34,394 nucleotides of DNA, taken from the NCBI GenBank assembly GCA_021800535.1, contig JAJYYV010000019.1:1-34394 (forward strand). Direction: 5' to 3'. The DNA comes from a bacterium (lineage in GTDB: Bacteria; Ratteibacteria; UBA8468; B48-G9; DTJG01). A model generated the notes under the pieces. The model saw nothing but the letters and a program-made list of their open reading frames with translations, was not told the origin of the DNA and did no database searches. Numbering within the stretch: position 1 is the first letter of the stretch; each line of letters opens with the position of its first letter. Below are positions 25,673-32,039 of this stretch, one piece after another. A program made the translations under genes and the position numbers.

Positions 25673-26770
25673 ATGACATCATTAAATAAGATAGATGTTG
25701 CCATATTAGGTTTAGGTGGAATGGGACAAACTCATGTTAAAGCCGCTAAAGATTCCCCTTATGTGAATAAAATTTATGGCTATGAACCCAAACTTGATAG
25801 AGCAATGTCACGTGGCAAAGAATTAGGAATAGAATCCACATCTGATTTAAACAAAATTTTAAATAATTCTCTTATTAAACTTGTTTATATTGCCGCTATC
25901 AATGAAGCACATGCAGAGTTGACAGAAAAAGCCTTGCGTGCAGGAAAAGCAGTTATGTGTGAAAAACCAATGGGTATAAATATAAAGGAAGCCAAACAAA
26001 TGCTTGATGCAGCAAACCAGACAGGTCAATTTCTTCAAATAGGCTTTGAGCTTCATTATTCCAAAATATATACGCTTGCTAAAGAATGGATTGACAAAGA
26101 ATTAATTGGTTCAGTAATAAACTGTCACTGCCGGTATTATTGCAGTGAATTTCATTTGAAAAACACATGGCGTAGCAAAAGTAAAGGAACATTGATTGGT
26201 GAAAAACTTTCCCATTATATAGACCTGCAACGATGGTTTATTGGTAGTCCAGCAGAAGAGGTGTTTTCAATGTCAGCTCCGAATGTCATTTATTATTTCA
26301 ATCATCCTGATAATCACCAGATTAACATCCGTTTCAAAAATGGAGCTATTTCAAATCTTAATTTTTCTATGTTTATTGGCGAATCAGACACTAAAAATCC
26401 AAACGACCCTTTGATGGAAATGCTTACAAAACAGTCAGACGACGGACATTTTTTACAATATCATATTTTTGGAACAAAAGGAGCCATAGAAACTGATGTT
26501 TTCAGACGACGTATCCGCCGCTGGCAATTTTCTGATAGTTCAAAACATATGATTAGCAAAATTGTAGAAACTGTTACATATTCTCCAGATGATGATATGG
26601 AATGGATACATAATACTTATGGACAAAACATTCGTATTTCAGAATTGGTGGCAAAAGGACTTCCACCGGATAATCCTGCAACGGATTCTTTTGAAACCAT
26701 GAAGGTTGGATTTGCTGCAGAAATTTCAGAACAGGAAAAAAGAATTGTAAAAACAAATGAGATAGTATAA
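25673..26770 (+). CDS. Gfo/Idh/MocA-family NAD(P)-dependent oxidoreductase
   Basis: The 365-residue cytoplasmic product has an N-terminal Rossmann fold (VAILGLGGMGQTHVKA, residues about 9-24), the family's EKPMG motif (E97-K98-P99, where Lys is the usual catalytic residue) and the second-domain helix GEKLSHYIDLQRWF, with His181/Asp184 in the place of the conserved substrate-binding His. Members oxidise or epimerise sugars, inositols or amino-sugars, or open glycosidic bonds through a 3-keto intermediate. The substrate here cannot be told. A strong GAGGAGGT ribosome site precedes the ATG. It lies 36 bases after the GH42-like gene and 34 before the GH20 gene, so it likely acts on a sugar released by these enzymes (inference from context). 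Confidence 0.9.
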   Translation: MTSLNKIDVAILGLGGMGQTHVKAAKDSPYVNKIYGYEPKLDRAMSRGKELGIESTSDLNKILNNSLIKLVYIAAINEAHAELTEKALRAGKAVMCEKPMGINIKEAKQMLDAANQTGQFLQIGFELHYSKIYTLAKEWIDKELIGSVINCHCRYYCSEFHLKNTWRSKSKGTLIGEKLSHYIDLQRWFIGSPAEEVFSMSAPNVIYYFNHPDNHQINIRFKNGAISNLNFSMFIGESDTKNPNDPLMEMLTKQSDDGHFLQYHIFGTKGAIETDVFRRRIRRWQFSDSSKHMISKIVETVTYSPDDDMEWIHNTYGQNIRISELVAKGLPPDNPATDSFETMKVGFAAEISEQEKRIVKTNEIV

Positions 26771-26804
26771 TATTTATTATTATTATTTAATAAAACCCCG
26801 TAAA

Positions 26805-28916
26805 ATGAAAATAAAATGTGAATTTCGCGGTGTGATGTATGACCTTGCCCGTGGTAATTATGATTCTATTCATTCTTTAAAAAGATTTATCAAATTTGTT
26901 TCAGAATGCGGATTAAACATTGTCACTTTTTATATGGAAGACCTGTGGCAGTATAAAACACATCCCAGAATTTCAAATCCACACGCTTATAAACTGGAAG
27001 ATATGAAATTTCTTGCAGAATATGCAGAAGATTACAATATAACACTGATTCCATCCTTAACTACATTAGGGCATTCCCATCATATACTGGATAAACCGGG
27101 ATACAGACATCTTGCATTTCCAGGGGAACATGCAGATTTTGATGTTTTAAATCCTTCAGTATATGAATTCTTTGATGAACTTTTTCATGAGGTTCTTCCT
27201 TATTTCAAAAGTCCCTATGTTTTTATCAATGGAGATGAGGTAAACTTATCACATCTCAGCGAAGAAGCAAAAATGAAAGCAAAACAACAAGGACTTGGAT
27301 ATCTTTATGGCATTGGGATGAAAAAAATCGGGGAAATGGTTATATCGTATGGAAAAAGACCTGTTATGTGGCATGATATGCTTCTACACCACCCTGAAAG
27401 CATAGAGATTATTCCCAAAGAAACGATTATCGCTTACTGGTATTATGATTACCAGAGTGCTTTTCCTGCCATTCCCTTTTTTTGTTCAAAAGGTTTTGAT
27501 GTAATAGCATGTCCAGGCTTATTAAGGCATGGCGATAAACCTGACTATGCAAGAGCCCTGCCAAATATAGAAGGTCAGATTTTGGAATGTATAAACCATA
27601 TAGAAATAAAATCTACAAATATGAAAAATAAAAACACTCCCGGAAGATGTTTAGGCGTATTGCTGACCATCTGGGAAAAATTAAAATGGGAAAATTCAAT
27701 ACTTGCAATATATGCACTAGGAGAAAAGATAAGAAATCCTGGATATTCACATGATAGAATTCTGAATAATTTTGCTCAGAATGTTTTTGGTATTAAAAAA
27801 CCGAAATCAGGACAGTTATGGGAAAAAATATCCATGCAGTATGGTAAAGTATCCCTGCTTTCAAACTCCCTAAACAAAGGTCAATCTTCAAGAGAAAAAT
27901 ATTTTATTAGAAATAGTCTTAATACCTCTATGCAAAAATTTTATTCTTTGGCAGATAAACTATCAGATGGAAAACCTGTAAATAATGTTATGTTATATGC
28001 ACAATCAAAAAGTCTTATTCAGAAGATGTTAAAATTTAAACCTGACATACAATCTAAAAAATCTAATTTAAAAAATATTCTGAAGAATAATTTATTCACA
28101 TCTTCTTTGGTAGATGTTACAGATAAAAAATGTAGAATCATAGAAACAAAAACTCCTTATGGGCATAAACTTTTAATTTTAACCAACGGATTCATTGCAA
28201 TTGCTATTCTTCCTGAATTTGCTGCAACAATGATAGAATGGGTTTTAATAAAAGGAACCAATTTCTTTTCCTTTTTAACAAATGAATATAGGGAATGGGC
28301 AGATAAAGAGAAAAGAATACCCGGAGACATTACTCTTGGGTCTCCATGGGGGGCGGTTAATATTGGAGGCTGGAGGGAAACAATATTTTATAATACCCGC
28401 CTAAATCCCTCTTCTTTGTGGGGAAGAACTTTTGATATAAGTTCTGTTCGTCTTGACGAACAGGAAATTACTATAGTTTGCAGAGGGAAAAATGAAGTTG
28501 CAGAAATCAATAGAATGGTTTCAATTAAAAAAGGTGAAACTATGATAAATATTGATATTACTGCCAGAAATCTTCTTAGTGAAGATACCCTTGCAATTCA
28601 ACCAAATCAGACTCATGTTTTTCCCGGAACGTGCCCGGCAATTTTACAGTTGATTGAAAAAAAAGGAGAGATAAATAAAAAACGTTCAATTCTTGACTAT
28701 AATGGAACAAAACTTTTTTCTCCCTGGGAAAATGCTATCCGGGTTGTCTCTCCTTTAAATAAACATTTTCTCAATTTTGAATTTCAAAAGAAGGAAATAG
28801 AATTTATTTTTACGGAGGTTGCCCCAAAATTTTTCACTTTAGAACCATTTGGAAAAATGGTTAAATGTAAAAAACATGAAACTGTTCATATGGAGCTCCA
28901 ATATAAATTAGGTTGA
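26805..28916 (+). CDS. GH20-like hexosaminidase fused to a galactose-mutarotase-like domain
   Basis: The 703-residue product has no signal peptide. Residues about 1-330 form a GH20-like TIM barrel: FRGVMYDLARGNYDSI, then NIVTFYMEDLWQYKTHP, then LIPSLTTLGHSHHIL, then YVFINGDEVNL, where Asp144-Glu145 form the GH20 catalytic D-E pair. WHDMLLHHPE and AYWYYDYQS follow at the positions of the sugar-binding aromatic residues. GH20 enzymes use substrate-assisted catalysis on N-acetylhexosaminides, although related barrels cleave other sugars. From about 430 the protein changes to a beta-rich domain (LLILTNGFIAIAILPEFAATMIEW, PWGAVNIGGWRETIF, QPNQTHVFPG) resembling aldose-1-epimerase/mutarotase folds. 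The ATG has only a weak ribosome site. The downstream hydrolase begins 6 bases later. Confidence 0.72.
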   Translation: MKIKCEFRGVMYDLARGNYDSIHSLKRFIKFVSECGLNIVTFYMEDLWQYKTHPRISNPHAYKLEDMKFLAEYAEDYNITLIPSLTTLGHSHHILDKPGYRHLAFPGEHADFDVLNPSVYEFFDELFHEVLPYFKSPYVFINGDEVNLSHLSEEAKMKAKQQGLGYLYGIGMKKIGEMVISYGKRPVMWHDMLLHHPESIEIIPKETIIAYWYYDYQSAFPAIPFFCSKGFDVIACPGLLRHGDKPDYARALPNIEGQILECINHIEIKSTNMKNKNTPGRCLGVLLTIWEKLKWENSILAIYALGEKIRNPGYSHDRILNNFAQNVFGIKKPKSGQLWEKISMQYGKVSLLSNSLNKGQSSREKYFIRNSLNTSMQKFYSLADKLSDGKPVNNVMLYAQSKSLIQKMLKFKPDIQSKKSNLKNILKNNLFTSSLVDVTDKKCRIIETKTPYGHKLLILTNGFIAIAILPEFAATMIEWVLIKGTNFFSFLTNEYREWADKEKRIPGDITLGSPWGAVNIGGWRETIFYNTRLNPSSLWGRTFDISSVRLDEQEITIVCRGKNEVAEINRMVSIKKGETMINIDITARNLLSEDTLAIQPNQTHVFPGTCPAILQLIEKKGEINKKRSILDYNGTKLFSPWENAIRVVSPLNKHFLNFEFQKKEIEFIFTEVAPKFFTLEPFGKMVKCKKHETVHMELQYKLG

Positions 28917-28922
28917 ACAAAA

Positions 28923-29921
28923 ATGATAAAAATTCCTGAAAATTTTATTAATAAACCCAAAGGGTATCCTAAAGAATTGGAACCAAAAGAAATTAAAAAA
29001 AGATTTTTATCTTTATTGGGAGAATTTAAAACCCCATCTGTACCATTAAATATTAAAGTAACTGACGAAAAAATTCTTAAGGGAAACATTGTCAAACAGA
29101 AAATTGAATATGATGTTGAATCAGGAGAAAGAATATCTGCTTTTCATTTATTTCCCAAAAATTCAAGTAAAAACACACCAGGTATCATATCAATACATGC
29201 ACATGGAGGAGAAGACATTTTCCCTGTTGGGAAAGACTATCATTGTCACCCCAACCCTGACGACCCGGTTCAATACAGTTATATTCTTGCATTATCAGGC
29301 TTCAGGGTATTGGCTCCTGATTCTTTATGTTTTGGTGAAAGACAAACAAAATGGGGATATTCAACCTATTTGTTTGATGAAATTAATGCCCATATGGAAT
29401 TGACTGCCAGAGGAAAAAGTTTATGCTGGAAATCAGTATGGGATAATTCCCGGGCAATTAAAGTTTTAGAATTTTTAGGCGCAAAATCCATTGGTTCTAT
29501 AGGATGGTCAGGTGGGAGTACACAAGCCTATATTCTTGCCGCAGTCAATGAAAAAATTAAAGCGTCTGTTTGTTTTTTCAGTTTTATGACTTTGAGACAT
29601 CAATTCTATCAATACAGACTCGGCCATTGTCTATATCATTTTATCCCAGGAATGATTGAATCAGGGATAGACTGGGACCAGGTGGTTTCTCTGATACCTC
29701 CAAGAAAGATATTTTTAGGTTGGGGGGCAAAAGACAAAGGAACGCCGGAATCAATGTATAAAGCTTTCGTCAATGCTATTGAGAATAGATGTAGAAAAGA
29801 AAACATTCCAAAATCAATATTTTTGCATGAAGAATTAAATTGCGGGCATATTATCACAAAAAAAATGCTAAAAAATGCTGTAAATTTTCTTCAGATAAAT
29901 CTTAAATCTATTGAGAAATAA
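28923..29921 (+). CDS. Alpha/beta hydrolase, probable carbohydrate esterase-like
   Basis: The 332-residue cytoplasmic product has the alpha/beta-hydrolase order: strand and oxyanion region [12 protein letters not shown], then [12 protein letters not shown]. The nucleophile elbow [12 protein letters not shown] carries Ser196 in G-x-S-x-[11 protein letters not shown] gives Asp271, and [10 protein letters not shown] gives His309. The spacing fits a Ser-Asp-His triad. The DSLCFGER block and the length resemble the acetyl-xylan-esterase/dienelactone-hydrolase-like 'AbHydrolase' families found beside glycosidases, so deacetylation of a sugar is a reasonable guess but unproven. It lies 6 bases after the GH20 fusion gene and 31 before pilin B, so all three are certainly co-transcribed. 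The ATG is preceded by a modest TTAGGTTG site. Confidence 0.78.
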   Translation: MIKIPENFINKPKGYPKELEPKEIKKRFLSLLGEFKTPSVPLNIKVTDEKILKGNIVKQKIEYDVESGERISAFHLFPKNSSKNTPGIISIHAHGGEDIFPVGKDYHCHPNPDDPVQYSYILALSGFRVLAPDSLCFGERQTKWGYSTYLFDEINAHMELTARGKSLCWKSVWDNSRAIKVLEFLGAKSIGSIGWSGGSTQAYILAAVNEKIKASVCFFSFMTLRHQFYQYRLGHCLYHFIPGMIESGIDWDQVVSLIPPRKIFLGWGAKDKGTPESMYKAFVNAIENRCRKENIPKSIFLHEELNCGHIITKKMLKNAVNFLQINLKSIEK

Positions 29922-29952
29922 AAAAAATAGGAGAAAGGAGGTGAAAAAAGAT

Positions 29953-30873
29953 ATGAAAGAATACGAAGAAATGATGAAAGAAAAAATAAATAATAATACA
30001 GAAAAGGAAGAAAAAAACATGAATACAAAAAGAAGAAAAAAAGGTTTTACGCTTATAGAACTTTTGGTGGTAATAGCAATAATTGCTATTTTGGCTGCAA
30101 TGTTGCTACCGGCATTAGCAAAAGCAAGAAGAAGAGCAGAACAGACCGCGGATATTAATAACTTACATCAACTTGGGTTGGCAATAACAATGTATCTGAA
30201 TGACTATAATGGATTTTTTCCTACAGACTGGGCAAGTGCATATTATGGCCAAAATATTTATAACTACTGGTGGGTGTATAGTATATATGGTTATGTTAAC
30301 GGGTCTCCTATTAATACAACAGATTTTAATGCACTAAAACGCAATACAGTCAACAAAACATTTTTGGACCCCGGGACATATACCTTTTATTTTGGTGGAC
30401 CATCTTCTCTTCCTGTTATTTGTGATTATAGTATGCCGTATGCTGGTGCCGCATACTCTTACTATCCTGCTCATTATGGTTGGCCCCTTACGGGCTTAAG
30501 TGAATATAATCCTGATTACTATACTCCAAACCCGGAATCCAGAAATATTTCACAACTAACATATCCTGGTTCAACTTTTCTTTTAGTTGACAATCATTTT
30601 CAGAGTAGCGGTGGTGTTCCAACTGATAATTATCCAGAATGCTATTTGGGAGGCGGTTTGACAGCCACAGGGTCTGGTTATACTTTTCATAGCCACAATG
30701 ATGGTGTAGATATTCTTTATTGTGATGGTCATGTAGGATGGAAACAATTTGACCCTTTAAATGGAACAGGATATAGCAACATGTATTTAATATATGTCAG
30801 TAAAAATTTTCCATTTGGCACTTCAACGCCTAACTTAACTAATACTCCTGATAATCCATGGATTATTAACTAG
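29953..30873 (+). CDS. Type II secretion/type IV pilin-like pseudopilin (pilin B)
   Basis: I start at the ATG at 29953 (306 residues), 9 bases after AAAGGAGGTG. A frame from 29911 would overlap the hydrolase gene and pass through this ribosome site. The Lys/Glu-rich leader is nearly identical to that of pilin A. Then come [12 protein letters not shown], the hydrophobic helix, and a divergent globular domain rich in Tyr, Asn and Pro with the C-terminal signature [19 protein letters not shown] (H-X9-DG). The inner ATG (MNTKRRKKG, at 30019) also has a ribosome-like AAGGAAG. The gene lies inside an operon of glycan enzymes and is followed 42 bases later by a secreted propeller gene. The globular domain is unlike those of A and C, so the three probably differ in partner or ligand. 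Confidence 0.9.
   Translation: MKEYEEMMKEKINNNTEKEEKNMNTKRRKKGFTLIELLVVIAIIAILAAMLLPALAKARRRAEQTADINNLHQLGLAITMYLNDYNGFFPTDWASAYYGQNIYNYWWVYSIYGYVNGSPINTTDFNALKRNTVNKTFLDPGTYTFYFGGPSSLPVICDYSMPYAGAAYSYYPAHYGWPLTGLSEYNPDYYTPNPESRNISQLTYPGSTFLLVDNHFQSSGGVPTDNYPECYLGGGLTATGSGYTFHSHNDGVDILYCDGHVGWKQFDPLNGTGYSNMYLIYVSKNFPFGTSTPNLTNTPDNPWIIN
29965..30216 (+). repeat. Inverted long repeat, right copy (pilin B 5' region)
   Basis: Mate of 18304-18555 on the opposite strand. Similarity starts within the leader codons and ends at the codons for YLNDYNGF, after which the two pilin genes diverge abruptly. Confidence 0.75.
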
Positions 30874-30915
30874 ATAATACACCGGATTTAATTTATTAAG
30901 AAGGAGGATTTTACC

Positions 30916-32004
30916 ATGAAGGTAAGAAAAAAAGGGATATGTATTATTTTGATTTTATTTTTAAATACATTTGTATGTTTTGCCGGAAAATGGAAGATAT
31001 ATACTCCCGGAGTTGATAATCCTGAAAATGTGTTTTTCTCTTCTTCAAAAGATGGATGTATAACAGGTTCAGCATTAAATGGGAATTTACCAACATTTCC
31101 AATCCATTGGACAAATGATGGAGGTAAAAAATGGCATAGTGCAAAAATACAAAACAACATAAAAAATTTACAGGATTATAATTTAACAGGATTATGGTTT
31201 TCCAATAAAAATATTGGTTGGGCAACAGGCAGTGGCCCAAAAAACAAAAGCATATTATTAAAAACCACAGATGGTGGAAAAACATGGAAGCAGAAAATTT
31301 TACCAAAAGGAATAACTGGTGTTTTTCGGGTATGGTTTGATAAAAAAGGGGAAAAAGGCTGGCTTGTTTCATATAGCGGGCCAATCTGGAAAACAGAAAA
31401 TGCAGGAAAAACATGGACAATCATTAGCAATCAAATAAATGAAGTCCATCCGGCTTTTTATGCGTTTTCTTTTTCACATTTGGTTTTAGCCGGAACAAAT
31501 ATTTATCTGACAGAAAATGCAGGAAAAACATGGAATATAATAAATCTTAATTTAGGACCTAATGGAAGTATATCTGCCATTTCATTTGCCCCTGATACAA
31601 AAACAACAGGCTGGGCAACAGGTTCTGAAGGCAACCAAATAGAAAATGGAGGTTGGGGACAATTAAAAACCCAGTTTGTTCTTAAAACTACAGATGGCGG
31701 GAAAATATGGATAATGGAAAAACTGCCTATAAAAAAACTCGGATTTCTTACAGATGTATATGCGATTTCATCTCAAGAGGCATGGGTCAGTAGTTTTTAT
31801 GGTTATGCATGGCCAAATCCGCGTATAGTTCCCCCACGGTTATTTGAGACAACAGATGGAGGTAAAATCTGGAATGATAAAACTAAATACCTGATAAGCA
31901 TAAGAAAGATTTTCTTTTTAAATCCAAAAAAAGGTTGGGCAGTAGGCGGACAGGGTGGTTCTCCTTATGAACCGCCAATGGCAGTATTGATTTATCATAA
32001 GTAA
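30916..32004 (+). CDS. Secreted BNR/Ycf48-like beta-propeller protein
   Basis: The 362-residue product has a signal peptide (KKGICIILILFLNTFVCFA, cleavage near residue 23) and six Asp-box/BNR-like motifs: TNDGGKKW (about 65), TTDGGKTW (117), TENAGKTW (160), TENAGKTW (199), TTDGGKIW (258) and TTDGGKIW (313). These alternate with IGWATGS, GWLVS, GWATGS and GWAVGG strands. The pattern is that of Ycf48-like/sortilin-type propellers, which fold as beta-propellers and serve in binding rather than catalysis; sialidases share the Asp boxes but also need an Arg triad that I cannot recognise. AAGGAGG lies 8 bases before the ATG. It follows pilin B by 42 bases and precedes the FlgD/NHL-propeller gene by 35, so it is part of the same operon. 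Confidence 0.82.
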   Translation: MKVRKKGICIILILFLNTFVCFAGKWKIYTPGVDNPENVFFSSSKDGCITGSALNGNLPTFPIHWTNDGGKKWHSAKIQNNIKNLQDYNLTGLWFSNKNIGWATGSGPKNKSILLKTTDGGKTWKQKILPKGITGVFRVWFDKKGEKGWLVSYSGPIWKTENAGKTWTIISNQINEVHPAFYAFSFSHLVLAGTNIYLTENAGKTWNIINLNLGPNGSISAISFAPDTKTTGWATGSEGNQIENGGWGQLKTQFVLKTTDGGKIWIMEKLPIKKLGFLTDVYAISSQEAWVSSFYGYAWPNPRIVPPRLFETTDGGKIWNDKTKYLISIRKIFFLNPKKGWAVGGQGGSPYEPPMAVLIYHK

Positions 32005-32039
32005 AAAATAAAACATAATTAGATGATCAGGAGGAGAAA

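Noticed and set aside
29911-29952. Upstream start for pilin B overlapping the hydrolase gene
   Set aside because: Reading would begin within the end of the hydrolase gene and run through the strong AAAGGAGGTG site that serves the ATG at 29953.
30944-31430. Minus-strand frames opposite the BNR propeller gene
   Set aside because: Shadows created by the repeated Asp-box codons; no starts with ribosome sites, while the plus-strand gene has a signal peptide and repeats.
30916-32004. Calling the BNR propeller a sialidase
   Set aside because: Asp boxes alone are not diagnostic; the sialidase Arg triad and FRIP-type motif are not visible and the spacing fits Ycf48-like propellers.
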